From SVQP01 sp045594445 (lineage in GTDB: Bacteria; Bacillota; Clostridia; Oscillospirales; CAG-272): DNA of 64,000 bases. The notes under the pieces are model-generated. The model was given only the letters and a program-made list of their open reading frames with translations. It ran no database searches and had not been told where the DNA came from. The position numbers were made by a program, and so were the translations under genes. The stretch lies in the NCBI GenBank assembly GCA_045594445.1, contig JAZNYL010000092.1, positions 1 through 64,000 on the forward strand, in the 5' to 3' direction. The stretch's first letter is position 1. Every line of letters starts with the position of its first letter. Of the stretch, positions 8,041-16,719 are shown piece after piece.

Positions 8041-9435
8041 ATGAAACGTGATTTGATCAGAAGCATTTATGAGGATATGCAGGCCTATTCCGGCAAGCAG
8101 GTCGTGCTTGGCGGTTGGGCAAGAAGCATTCGTGACAGCAAGGCGTTCGGCTTTATTGATCTCAACGACGGCTCGTATTTTGCCGGCGCGCAGATCGTTT
8201 TTGAGCGCGAAAAGATTGATAACTACCAGGAGATCGCAAAGCAGAACGTAGGTGCTGCTTTGGTAGTCACCGGTATTGTGGAGCTGACTCCCGAGATGAA
8301 GCAGCCCTTTGAGATCAAGGCTATTTCGGTTGAGGTAGAAGGAACCTCCACACCCGATTATCCGCTGCAGAAGAAGCGTCACACCGTAGAATATCTGCGC
8401 GAGCAGGCGTATCTGCGTCCCAGAACAAACCTGTTCTCGGCCGTATTCCGCGTACGCAGCGAGGTTGCTTACGCCATCCACACCTTCTTCCACGAGCGCG
8501 GTTTCGTGTACGTACACACCCCTCTGATCACCGGCTCCGACTGCGAGGGCGCAGGCGAGATGTTCCGCGTGACCACCATGGATATGACCAATCCTCCTAT
8601 GACCGAGGACGGCAAGATCGACTGGTCGCAGGATTTCTTTGGTAAATCCACCAACCTGACCGTATCCGGCCAGCTGGAGGGCGAGACCTACGCAATGGCG
8701 TACGGCAACATCTATACCTTTGGCCCCACCTTCCGTGCAGAGAATTCCAACACCGCGCGTCACGCAGCAGAGTTCTGGATGATCGAGCCGGAGATCGCTT
8801 TTGCTGATTTGAACGACGATATGCAGCTTGCATGGGATATGATCCAGTATATCATCAAGCACGTGCTGAAGAACTGCGAACGCGAGCTGTCCTTCTTCAA
8901 CAGCTTTGTGGACAAGTCTCTGCTGGAAAGACTCAACACGCTGGCGCAGAGCGAGTATAAGAGAGTGACCTACACAGAGGCAGTTGAGCTGCTTTCCAAG
9001 TCGGGTGCAGACTTCAAGTATCCCGTTGCATGGGGCTGCGATTTGCAGACCGAGCACGAAAGATACTTGACCGAGCAGGTTTACGGCTGTCCCGTATTCG
9101 TCACCGACTATCCCAAGGAGATTAAATCCTTCTATATGAGACTCAACGACGACGGCAAGACGGTTGCCGCTATGGACCTGCTGGTTCCCGGCGTTGGCGA
9201 GATCATTGGCGGTAGCCAGAGAGAAGAGAGACTTGACGTGCTGCTCCAAAGAATGGCTGAGTGCAACCTGGATCCCGAGGATTACTGGTGGTACGTCAAC
9301 TTGCGCAAGTACGGCGGCACCAAGCACGCGGGCTACGGTCTGGGCTTTGAACGTATTATCATGTACCTGACCGGTGTTTCCAACATCCGTGATGTCATTC
9401 CTTATCCCAGAACGGTCGGCAACGCAGAATACTAA
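8041..9435 (+). CDS. asnS: Asparagine--tRNA ligase
   Basis: The 464-residue class IIb aminoacyl-tRNA synthetase charges tRNA-Asn with asparagine. An N-terminal OB-fold anticodon-binding domain (about 1-105, VVLGGWARSIRDSK) precedes the catalytic core with motif 2 (FRAENSNTARHAAEFW, about residue 237) and motif 3 (YGLGFERII, near residue 436). An in-frame ATG exists upstream at 7999, but that start would overlap the preceding gene; ATG 8041 is chosen because it follows AAGGAG at the right distance and gives the usual N-terminus. No T-box leader separates it from the lipoprotein gene. A bidirectional terminator follows. Confidence 0.96.
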   Translation: MKRDLIRSIYEDMQAYSGKQVVLGGWARSIRDSKAFGFIDLNDGSYFAGAQIVFEREKIDNYQEIAKQNVGAALVVTGIVELTPEMKQPFEIKAISVEVEGTSTPDYPLQKKRHTVEYLREQAYLRPRTNLFSAVFRVRSEVAYAIHTFFHERGFVYVHTPLITGSDCEGAGEMFRVTTMDMTNPPMTEDGKIDWSQDFFGKSTNLTVSGQLEGETYAMAYGNIYTFGPTFRAENSNTARHAAEFWMIEPEIAFADLNDDMQLAWDMIQYIIKHVLKNCERELSFFNSFVDKSLLERLNTLAQSEYKRVTYTEAVELLSKSGADFKYPVAWGCDLQTEHERYLTEQVYGCPVFVTDYPKEIKSFYMRLNDDGKTVAAMDLLVPGVGEIIGGSQREERLDVLLQRMAECNLDPEDYWWYVNLRKYGGTKHAGYGLGFERIIMYLTGVSNIRDVIPYPRTVGNAEY

Positions 9436-9440
9436 TCAAA

Positions 9441-9478
9441 AAATAAAGCAGACGAAAGAAATTTCGTCTGCTTTATTT
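9441..9478. terminator. Bidirectional terminator between asnS and convergent AEC transporter
   Basis: A 17-bp perfect inverted repeat (AAATAAAGCAGACGAAA with its complement) around a 4-base loop has A-rich 5' and T-rich 3' arms, so it can terminate transcription on both strands. It sits between the convergent genes ending at 9435 and 9481. Confidence 0.92.
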
Positions 9479-9480
9479 GT

Positions 9481-10458
9481 TTACCAGAACTGCAGCACCT
9501 TATCTGCCAGCGTCAACACAAGCGGCAACGTGATAAGGCAAAGCATGCTGGATACACCCACGGTCTGTGAGGCGTAGCCGGGGGAGATATCGTAGGTCTC
9601 GGAAAACATGGAAATGATGGAGGCCGTGGGCAGAGCCGTGACGGCGGTGGAAAACATGATGATGTCGTGCGAAAATCCGAGCAGCCTGCAGATCACGAAT
9701 ACCAAAGCGGGGATCAGTATCAGCTTGAGCAACGAGAACAGATAGATCTTGCCCGAGCAGAAAAGCTGCCTAGGGGATCTTGTTGCCAGCAAAGCACCCG
9801 TAATCAGCACCGAGATGGGCAGGCACAGAGCGGCAAGCTTGGCAAATAGCATTAAAAACGCGTCGTCAATCACAGTCCCGATCAAAGGGTTGCCCAGCAC
9901 GGGATTGCGCGCCAGATACAGCACCACGCCGATCGCACAAGGGATCGAACCAAAGTTGACAAGTGCCTTTTTGGGAGTCATGCGAATGTCGTCTCTTTTG
10001 CGCCCAAGGATCATCAGCCCCCAGATATACATAAAGATGTTGAAGCTGATCAGATAAAATGCGCCGTAGAATTTGCCGATATCACCAAACAGCGCACCCA
10101 GAATGGGAAGTCCGATAAATCCGCAGTTGGTAAAAATGAGCGAAAATTCGGTGATTTTGCGTTCATTGAGATCCTTGTACGGCAGGCAAAGCGGGAATGC
10201 CAGCAGCGCCATAAGAAAGTGCAAAAAGAATCCGATAGCAAGGATCAGAAGCCCTTGCTTCAAATTTTCATTGGTATATTCCACGTTGACAAGCGCGTCA
10301 ATGATCATCATGGGCTGTCCGACCTTGATGATCAGCGTGGAGAGTCTTTTGGAGGCTGCGTCGTCGATCCAGCCGATCTTGCGGCAGAAAAAGCCCACGA
10401 CCATCATCAAAAACATGACGATGATGACGACGAGCAGAGAAGTGAAGTCAAATTTCAT
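9481..10458 (-). CDS. AEC (auxin efflux carrier) family transporter
   Basis: A 325-residue integral membrane protein with about ten hydrophobic helices arranged in two halves. The central TNCGFIGLPI segment (about residues 110-120) and the N-terminal GFFCRKIGWID loop are typical of the AEC/malonate-malate permease family (PF03547). Family members export or import small organic acids or related anions; the substrate here is not predictable. It lies 11 bases downstream of the uracil-DNA glycosylase gene and probably shares its transcript, ending at the bidirectional terminator. Confidence 0.88.
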   Translation of the reverse strand: MKFDFTSLLVVIIVMFLMMVVGFFCRKIGWIDDAASKRLSTLIIKVGQPMMIIDALVNVEYTNENLKQGLLILAIGFFLHFLMALLAFPLCLPYKDLNERKITEFSLIFTNCGFIGLPILGALFGDIGKFYGAFYLISFNIFMYIWGLMILGRKRDDIRMTPKKALVNFGSIPCAIGVVLYLARNPVLGNPLIGTVIDDAFLMLFAKLAALCLPISVLITGALLATRSPRQLFCSGKIYLFSLLKLILIPALVFVICRLLGFSHDIIMFSTAVTALPTASIISMFSETYDISPGYASQTVGVSSMLCLITLPLVLTLADKVLQFW

Positions 10459-10469
10459 ACGCTTGGTCC

Positions 10470-11030
10470 TTATTTCAAGCTATCCAGCTTCTTTTTGATT
10501 TCCTGCATATCCGCAAGCATTTCTTCCTTACGGCGCGGGTCTCGCAAAAGTGCTGCGGGGTGGTACACCGCTGTCATGACGAATTTGCCTTTTTCAAACC
10601 ATACTCCGTGCTCCTTGGAGATCTTGAAGTCGGGCTTGATCAGTCGCATGGCTGCAATTCTGCCAAGACAAACAATGATCTTGGGCTTGATCAGACGAAC
10701 CTGCTCGCGCAGATAGTCAAAGCATGCGTCTTCCTCTGCGGGCAGCGGATCGCGATTCTTGGGCGGACGGCACTTCAAGATATTTGCAATATACACGTCC
10801 TCGCGCGCAATATCCACGGCGTACAGATATTTATCAAGCAGTTGACCGGCTCTGCCCACAAAGGGAGTTCCGGAAAGATCCTCCTGCTCTCCGGGGGCTT
10901 CGCCCACGAAAAGAATGTCTGCTTCACGGTTTCCCGTTCCAAACACGCAATTGGTTCTCGTTTTGGCAAGCTCGCATTTCTCGCAAGCAGCACAAGACTC
11001 GTAAAGTTGATCCCAGGTCAATGGTAGCAC
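10470..11030 (-). CDS. Uracil-DNA glycosylase, family 4/5 type (4Fe-4S)
   Basis: The 186-residue protein matches iron-sulfur uracil-DNA glycosylases, which excise uracil from DNA. Visible signatures are the catalytic GEAPGEQED (motif 1, about residues 43-51), FVGRAGQLLD, and the late HPAALLR motif (about residue 156). Cluster ligands are Cys16 and Cys19 near the N-terminus plus Cys residues near 88 and 104 (LKCRPP and DACFDYL). GEAPG fits family 4. It has its own promoter just upstream and is followed by the transporter. Confidence 0.93.
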   Translation of the reverse strand: MLPLTWDQLYESCAACEKCELAKTRTNCVFGTGNREADILFVGEAPGEQEDLSGTPFVGRAGQLLDKYLYAVDIAREDVYIANILKCRPPKNRDPLPAEEDACFDYLREQVRLIKPKIIVCLGRIAAMRLIKPDFKISKEHGVWFEKGKFVMTAVYHPAALLRDPRRKEEMLADMQEIKKKLDSLK

Positions 11031-11047
11031 CTCGCTTTCATGCTATC

Positions 11048-11076
11048 ATTATACCAAATACGCGCAAGGAATGCAA
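11048..11076 (-). promoter_or_regulatory. Promoter for uracil-DNA glycosylase gene
   Basis: On the reverse strand TTGCAT (11071-11076) and TATAAT (11048-11053) are 17 bases apart, immediately upstream of the glycosylase start. It separates this unit from mecA. Confidence 0.7.
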
Positions 11077-11090
11077 GAGTTTGTCAAAAA

Positions 11091-11732
11091 TTATAGTTGT
11101 GACATCATCTGCACGGCGTTATCCTTGCAGATCAGCATTCCGTATTCACTGATATAAGTCTGAATGCTTCTTGCGTTCTCCCTCACTCCGTACTCACAAA
11201 GAAAGCAGTATTCATCGGGAGAATACAGGGATGGTGTGGAAAAATCTCGCAAAATCAGATAGTAGGTCTGCTTCTGATCTGCATAGAGCGTGCTTTTTCC
11301 CGGAAAGCCTACCGAGAAGAGTCGCTTGCATACGCTGATGAGATCTTTGAGATTGGAAAACGAATAAGCACACATATCTCGTCCGTGCCTTTCTGTTGTG
11401 CGCAACGCGCGATTTTGCAATAAGGGCGGTACTTGCGCGGGAGGAGACGGGTGCTGACTTTGCGTTGTTTCGATTGCATCCTCTTCCTCGTCCGGCTTGG
11501 AAATAAACAGCTCGCAGCCACCGTCCGCACAAGGGTACATCTGCACGTAAAGGCGCGACATATCGCCATCAAACCCGGTCTGCTCACGCGCATCGGACAA
11601 CAGCCTGCGCAAAACGCGACGCACGTGCGCGTAGGCAAAGCTGATAGAGTCGTTATGTAAGTCGTAATAGGTCATGTCCGAGGAGGTCAGCATAATTTTT
11701 AGCTTGGAATCGCTGATTTTGATCAAATCCAT
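11091..11732 (-). CDS. mecA: MecA-type adaptor protein for Clp ATPase
   Basis: The 213-residue protein has the two-domain MecA layout: an N-terminal domain (about 1-80, starting with MDLIKISDSKLKIMLTSSDM and an RRLLSDAREQTGF helix) and a C-terminal domain (about 120-213) with YSFSNLKDLISVCKRL, which corresponds to the MecA helix that contacts ClpC. A Gln/Pro/Ser-rich linker joins them. In Bacillus MecA delivers substrates to ClpC and promotes its assembly; the Clp ATPase in this window (38526-40853) is a ClpE-like form, so whether they interact is open. AAAGGAT precedes the start; a TATAAT lies upstream on the reverse strand. Confidence 0.82.
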   Translation of the reverse strand: MDLIKISDSKLKIMLTSSDMTYYDLHNDSISFAYAHVRRVLRRLLSDAREQTGFDGDMSRLYVQMYPCADGGCELFISKPDEEEDAIETTQSQHPSPPAQVPPLLQNRALRTTERHGRDMCAYSFSNLKDLISVCKRLFSVGFPGKSTLYADQKQTYYLILRDFSTPSLYSPDEYCFLCEYGVRENARSIQTYISEYGMLICKDNAVQMMSQL

Positions 11733-11820
11733 ATCTAAATCCTTTCAAGGTTGCGTTTCTTACTATCATTATAAGCGAAAAGCGTGCCTTTGTGTACCCC
11801 TAAAAATATGGTAATTGTGA

Positions 11821-11849
11821 TTGACGAGGCGCGCGCCTTATGGTATAAT
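11821..11849 (+). promoter_or_regulatory. Promoter for DinG-like helicase gene
   Basis: TTGACG (11821-11826) and TATAAT (11844-11849) are separated by 17 bases. The predicted transcript starts about 25 bases before ATG 11880, supporting that start rather than the upstream in-frame ATG at 11784, which would precede the promoter. Confidence 0.82.
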
Positions 11850-11879
11850 AGAAATAATAAATGCAAGGGAGGTGACGGC

Positions 11880-14246
11880 ATGCGATATAACGAGCAAACG
11901 GGAGCGGTTGAATTGGAGCTTGGCGAGCTGTGTGCCGTTGCTTTCGGACGCACAAACTATCGCGAGGAGCCCGCGGCAGAGCTTGAGGTGGATAAGGTTA
12001 CGGCGCAAAACGGCACGTATTTTGCCGACGTGCTGCTGCAGCATACCTGCCGCTTGGCAGGCGTGCTGATCAAGGTCAGCGGACACGCACAGGGCATTGA
12101 GCTTGACGGCGAGCGTATGATCATAGATCACAGCCACCGCGCTGCAAAGCTGCCCGCAGCGGATGAGCCGATCAGCATTCCCGTGCGCCAGCGTTGCCTT
12201 GGATATTTTCTGGCCGCAGCCAAGCAGCAAGAGCGCGTCACGCTACGCAGAATTACGGTAACGGGGACGGGTGAGAGCACGAGCGGAGAGTTTACTTACA
12301 CCGCACAAACGCTCAAGGAGGAATATACCTCCATTCTTTCGCGCGCCATGCCTTATATTGAAAATTGCGTGGAGCAAAACCGTGAAGTCAAGACCCGCGC
12401 AGCTACGCTTGCGTTTCCGTATCCCGAGATCCGCGAAGGACAAGAGGAATTCATGCGCGAGTGTTATCGAGATATCATGCACGGCGGACGCTTATTTATT
12501 CAAGCACCCACAGGCATTGGCAAAACCATTTCCACCATGTATCCCGCCGTACGCGCCATGGGAAAAGGGAAATGCGATAAGATCTTTTATCTCACGGCAA
12601 AATCCAGCACGCGCCGCGAGGCGTTTGCTGCGGCCAAGCGGCTGTTTGACGCAGGTGCACCCTTGCGTACCATCGTGCTTTCCGCAAAGGAGCAGATGTG
12701 TCCGGCTGAACGCTTTACGCACCGCACCTGTAAGCATGAGTGCCCGCGCAGCCTGTCGCATACCAAGATCATGCAGGCCATCTCCGAGCTGTTGACTTTC
12801 CAGAACTGTTATACCTCGGCACATATTCGTCAGGTGGCCGAAAAATACGGCGTATGTCCGTACGAATTATCGCTTGATCTGTCCGAATTTTGCAGTATTA
12901 TCATCTGCGACTACAATTACGTGTATAACCCTGCCGTCAAGCTGCGCAGATACTTCGTGGAAAATAACGGGAAATACGTACTTCTTGTCGATGAAGCGCA
13001 TAACCTGACGGATAGAGCGAGAGATATGTTTTCCAGCAATTTAAGCAATACGGATTTTGCAACCGTGCTACAAATGCTGCACGAGTCCGAGCCTTTGTAT
13101 AAAAAGCTCAAGCAGAGCATGGAGGTTTTTAAAACGGTCAAACGCTATTGCCGCGACACGATGCAAAAGGGCTCTGACGGCCTGGAATACGGCTATTATT
13201 TCTCGCGTGAGCCATTGGACGAGGTCAACGAGCCTTTGTCAACGCTTGCGTCCGGCGTCGAGAAATGGCTGAAAAATCACACTTATGATGCACTTTATGA
13301 CTGTATAGAAGTCTTTTATACAAACCTGCGCGCTTATTGCGCGACGGCAGAGCTTTACGACGTCGGCTTTGTGACCTATCTGACCGTGCAGGGCGATGAG
13401 ATCACACTCAAGCAGCTTTGTCTGGATCCCAGCCGACAGCTGGAAGCTTGCCACGATAAGGCAGAATCCGTGATCATGTTCTCGGCCACGCTGACGCCAC
13501 CAAGCTATTTTGCGCAAACGCTGGGCGGCGGCAAGCACGCTGTCTCGGTCAATTTTCCGTCTCCCTTTCCGCGTGAGAATCTTTGCGTGGCTGTGGCGGA
13601 TGGAATCAGCACAAAATTTGAGGACAGAGAGAAATCCGTCAAAAAAACCGCCTCATATATTGCGGCATCCGTATGCGGTAAGGTAGGGAATTACATGGTG
13701 TATTTCCCGTCATATTCCTACATGGAAAAGGTGGTTGCCGCATTTACCAAACGCTATCCCGACGTGCCGATTTTGGTACAGAAGCGGGGCATGACGCAGC
13801 AGCAAAAGGAACAATTCCTGGACGCATTCTGCGCGGATAACCCCGGCATGCTGATCGGCTTTTGCGTGTTGGGCGGCTCGTTCTCAGAGGGCGTGGATCT
13901 TCCGGGCGGCAGGTTGATCGGCAGCATCATAGTGGGCGTTGGCATCCCCGGACTGTCGGACGAGCGAAACATCATTCGCGACTATTACGCCGATCAAAAC
14001 GGCATGGGCTACGAATATGCTTACGTTTACCCCGGCATGAATCACGTGTTGCAGGCAGCAGGGCGCGTCATACGTACCGACACCGACCGTGGCATTGTGG
14101 TACTGCTTGATCAAAGATATGCCGAGCCGCGCTATACAGAGCTGTTCCCACCGCATTGGGATGACGTTCGTTTTGCAAGCGACGCGCAATCTCTTGCAAA
14201 AACAGTGGCGGAATTTTGGGAAAGCAGACAAAATCACGATAAATAA
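11880..14246 (+). CDS. DinG/XPD-type superfamily 2 DNA helicase with Fe-S cluster
   Basis: The 788-residue protein is a Rad3/XPD-related ATP-dependent helicase. The N-terminal region (about 1-170) is not a helicase domain and resembles a nuclease-like module in some relatives, but I cannot see a clear PD-(D/E)xK triad. Walker A is APTGIGKT (about 208-216) and the DEAH box VDEAHN (about 369-374). Four Cys between them (about 275, 286, 290 and 326) fit a 4Fe-4S cluster. Motif VI lies in AAGRVIRTDTDRG near residue 730. ATG 11880 follows GGGAGGTG and a consensus promoter. DNA repair or structure resolution is the likely role. Confidence 0.9.
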   Translation: MRYNEQTGAVELELGELCAVAFGRTNYREEPAAELEVDKVTAQNGTYFADVLLQHTCRLAGVLIKVSGHAQGIELDGERMIIDHSHRAAKLPAADEPISIPVRQRCLGYFLAAAKQQERVTLRRITVTGTGESTSGEFTYTAQTLKEEYTSILSRAMPYIENCVEQNREVKTRAATLAFPYPEIREGQEEFMRECYRDIMHGGRLFIQAPTGIGKTISTMYPAVRAMGKGKCDKIFYLTAKSSTRREAFAAAKRLFDAGAPLRTIVLSAKEQMCPAERFTHRTCKHECPRSLSHTKIMQAISELLTFQNCYTSAHIRQVAEKYGVCPYELSLDLSEFCSIIICDYNYVYNPAVKLRRYFVENNGKYVLLVDEAHNLTDRARDMFSSNLSNTDFATVLQMLHESEPLYKKLKQSMEVFKTVKRYCRDTMQKGSDGLEYGYYFSREPLDEVNEPLSTLASGVEKWLKNHTYDALYDCIEVFYTNLRAYCATAELYDVGFVTYLTVQGDEITLKQLCLDPSRQLEACHDKAESVIMFSATLTPPSYFAQTLGGGKHAVSVNFPSPFPRENLCVAVADGISTKFEDREKSVKKTASYIAASVCGKVGNYMVYFPSYSYMEKVVAAFTKRYPDVPILVQKRGMTQQQKEQFLDAFCADNPGMLIGFCVLGGSFSEGVDLPGGRLIGSIIVGVGIPGLSDERNIIRDYYADQNGMGYEYAYVYPGMNHVLQAAGRVIRTDTDRGIVVLLDQRYAEPRYTELFPPHWDDVRFASDAQSLAKTVAEFWESRQNHDK

Positions 14247-14280
14247 TGCAATAATTCTTGAAAATTATTCAAAATACCTA

Positions 14281-14309
14281 TTGCAAAATCATAAGCTCCG
14301 TGGTATAAT
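14281..14309 (+). promoter_or_regulatory. Promoter for aminotransferase gene
   Basis: TTGCAA (14281-14286) and TATAAT (14304-14309) are separated by 17 bases, with AGGAG before the start codon at 14346. Confidence 0.78.
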
Positions 14310-14345
14310 ATGTGAGTTGAATTGAAATAGGAGTTAATTACTGAC

Positions 14346-15626
14346 ATGCATTATACAGATATGAGCAAGCAGGCGCTGCTTGCCGAATACCAATCCTTAC
14401 AAAAGGAATACGAACAGATCAAGACCAAGGGCCTCTCCCTTGACCTCTCAAGAGGCAAGCCCTGCACGGAGCAGCTGGACATGATCGACGGATTGCTCAC
14501 CTGCATTGATCGCAGTTCATGCTTTTCCGAGAGTGGCTTTGACTGCCGCAATTACGGCATGCTGGACGGCGTGCCCGAGGCAAAAAAGCTGTTTGGCGAT
14601 CTGCTTGGCATCCCCGCTTCCAGTATTTTCGTAGCAGGCAACTCGTCCCTGACCTTGATGTACGATACCATGTGCCGCTGCATGCTGTACGGCACGGCAA
14701 CCGAGGGCTCGACTCCTTGGTGCAAGCTGGATCAGATCAAGTTTTTGTGTCCGTCTCCCGGCTACGATCGCCACTTTGCGATCTGCGAAAAGATGGGTAT
14801 TGAAATGATCACCATTCCCATGCTTGAAACCGGTCCCGATATGGACATGGTTGAGGAATTGGTTGCAAATGACGCATCCATCAAGGGTATCTGGTGCAAC
14901 CCCAAGTATTCCAATCCCGACGGTTATATCTATTCCGACGAAACTGTGGAAAGACTTGCAAGCATGAAGACCGCAGCCCCCGATTTCCGTATCTTTTGGG
15001 ATAACGCATACGTCGTCCATGCGCTGTACGGACAGGAGGACCACTTGGCCGACATTTTCTCGCTCTGCCGCAAGTACGGCAACGAGGACAGAATCTTCTA
15101 TTTTGCCTCCACCTCCAAGATCACCTATCCCGGTGCAGGCGTTGCCGTGATGGCTATGTCTGATGCGAACTTAGACCACGCCAAGAAGGAAATGACCGTT
15201 CAGACCATCAGCTATAACAAGCTCAACCAGCTGCGGCACGTCAAGTACTTTGGTACTGCCGAGAACGTCAAGGCCATCATGCAAAAGCAGGCAGCCATTC
15301 TGCGTCCTCGCTTTGCAATCGTCAAGGAGACGCTGGAGCGCGATCTCGGTGGCAAGGGCATTGCACGCTGGACAGACCCCAAGGGCGGCTATTTCGTCAG
15401 CCTGTACGTTATGTCCGGGACGGCCAAGAGAGCTGGAGAGCTTGCAAAAGAGGCAGGCGTGGTGCTGACAAAGGTAGGAGCAACCTATCCTTACGGTAAG
15501 GACCCTGCCGACTCCAACATCCGTATCGCACCCACCTATCCGTCCATTCCCGAGCTGACCGATGCTATGAACGTGCTGACCGTTTGCGTCAGACTCGCAG
15601 CACTTGAAAAGCTTCTTGCAGAATAA
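14346..15626 (+). CDS. PLP-dependent aminotransferase, class I/II (aspartate aminotransferase-like)
   Basis: The 426-residue fold-type I enzyme contains DLSRGKPC near residue 37, NPKYSNPDGYIYSD (about 182-195) and FWDNAYVVHAL (about 218), all PLP-site segments, plus the Schiff-base lysine in ASTSKITYPGAG (about residue 258). The overall pattern fits the PF12897 group of aspartate/alanine-glyoxylate-type aminotransferases rather than classic AspC. Amino-group transfer between an amino acid and a 2-oxoacid is expected; aspartate is a guess from family. It has its own promoter and terminator and so is monocistronic. Confidence 0.88.
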   Translation: MHYTDMSKQALLAEYQSLQKEYEQIKTKGLSLDLSRGKPCTEQLDMIDGLLTCIDRSSCFSESGFDCRNYGMLDGVPEAKKLFGDLLGIPASSIFVAGNSSLTLMYDTMCRCMLYGTATEGSTPWCKLDQIKFLCPSPGYDRHFAICEKMGIEMITIPMLETGPDMDMVEELVANDASIKGIWCNPKYSNPDGYIYSDETVERLASMKTAAPDFRIFWDNAYVVHALYGQEDHLADIFSLCRKYGNEDRIFYFASTSKITYPGAGVAVMAMSDANLDHAKKEMTVQTISYNKLNQLRHVKYFGTAENVKAIMQKQAAILRPRFAIVKETLERDLGGKGIARWTDPKGGYFVSLYVMSGTAKRAGELAKEAGVVLTKVGATYPYGKDPADSNIRIAPTYPSIPELTDAMNVLTVCVRLAALEKLLAE

Positions 15627-15635
15627 TATTGGTAG

Positions 15636-15671
15636 AGAGAATCCCCGCCCAGCGGGGATTCTCTTTTTTTA
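15636..15671 (+). terminator. Terminator after aminotransferase
   Basis: A 13-bp GC-rich stem (AGAGAATCCCCGC and complement) with a 3-base loop is followed by a run of T. The next promoter begins at the last base of the T run. Confidence 0.92.
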
Positions 15672-15700
15672 TTGACATTGCAAAATATTTCCTGTATAAT
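15672..15700 (+). promoter_or_regulatory. Consensus promoter for radical SAM / rhamnosidase unit
   Basis: TTGACA (15672-15677) and TATAAT (15695-15700) are separated by 17 bases, directly after the preceding terminator. Confidence 0.87.
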
Positions 15701-15723
15701 AAAACCAAAGTGAGGTGATGGGC

Positions 15724-16719
15724 ATGGGCAAAAAGGTCACGCAGGCGGCAAGCAATCCGTTTGCGTATAGCGATACCAATAAGCGCTACTATACCTACGA
15801 CTATTTTCTTAAGCGCACCTTTGGCGGTAAGGTTGCCAAGCTGCCCATTGACGCGGGCTTTACATGTCCGAATATTGACGGCAAATGCGCGCACGGCGGC
15901 TGCATTTATTGCTCGGATAAGGGAAGCGGGGATTTCGCACCGCCACCCGACGTGCCGATCCTTGAGCAGATGGAGCGATCTCATGCGTTGATCAGCGGAA
16001 AATGGAAGACCGAAAAGGTTATCCCGTATTTCCAGGCGCACACAAACACCTATGCACCGCTGAAGATCTTGCGCGAAAAATACGAGCAAGCACTCGCATA
16101 CCCGGGCGTGGTGGGGCTGAATATCGCGACGCGTGCCGATTGCCTCCCGCCGGACGTGGTCGCGTATCTATCCGAGCTTGCAAAGCGCACCTATTTGACG
16201 GTTGAGCTTGGCTTGCAAAGCTCCGACGACCAAACCGCAGCACTGATCAATCGCGGACACGATTTTTCCGCCTTTGTAAAAGGCTACCGCGCCCTGCGCG
16301 CAGCAAGTCCGGATATTCACATCTGCATTCATTTGATCCTCGGCCTGCCCGGAGAGAACGAGCAGGAAATGCTGCAGAGTGTGCGCGACGTGGCAAAATT
16401 GCACCCCGACCAGGTCAAGCTGCATCTCTTGCATGTGATCAAAAACACCGTCATGGCCGATATGTACCTTGCGGGTGAATACGAGCCCATGACGCAGCAG
16501 ACGTATACCGAAATTGTGGCCAAGGCGTTGACTCTGCTGCCGGCGGACACCGTGATCGCACGCCTGACGGGTGATGGCGCGCCGGACGCACTGCTTGCCC
16601 CCGACTGGAGCAGGCGTAAAACGGCCGTGGTCAACGACGTGGACAAAATTCTGTACCAAAATGACCTGTACCAAGGAAAATATTATAAATCGGAGGTAGA
16701 TCATGTTTCTCAAGGCTAA
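15724..16719 (+). CDS. TIGR01212 family radical SAM protein (YhcC-like)
   Basis: This is a radical SAM enzyme of about 331 residues. The N-terminal GFTCPNIDGKC followed by GGCIYCSDKGSG supplies the Cys ligands of the 4Fe-4S cluster in the arrangement of the TIGR01212/YhcC family. Downstream are YFQAHTNTYAP, LELGLQSSDD and HLILGLPGE, all typical of the family. Alternative starts at GTG 15715 and ATG 15718 overlap the Shine-Dalgarno GAGGTG (15712-15717), so ATG 15724 is preferred. The 3' end overlaps the rhamnosidase start by 17 bases. The family's physiological reaction is not settled; RNA or cofactor modification is possible. Confidence 0.9.
   Translation: MGKKVTQAASNPFAYSDTNKRYYTYDYFLKRTFGGKVAKLPIDAGFTCPNIDGKCAHGGCIYCSDKGSGDFAPPPDVPILEQMERSHALISGKWKTEKVIPYFQAHTNTYAPLKILREKYEQALAYPGVVGLNIATRADCLPPDVVAYLSELAKRTYLTVELGLQSSDDQTAALINRGHDFSAFVKGYRALRAASPDIHICIHLILGLPGENEQEMLQSVRDVAKLHPDQVKLHLLHVIKNTVMADMYLAGEYEPMTQQTYTEIVAKALTLLPADTVIARLTGDGAPDALLAPDWSRRKTAVVNDVDKILYQNDLYQGKYYKSEVDHVSQG

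Noticed and set aside
11080..11092. TTGACA on the reverse strand as -35 for the uracil-DNA glycosylase gene
   Set aside because: It lies 28 bases from the TATAAT; TTGCAT with a 17-base gap is the better pair.
11784..11879. Upstream ATG at 11784 as start of the DinG-like helicase
   Set aside because: It lies before the consensus promoter (11821-11849), and ATG 11880 follows a strong ribosome site.
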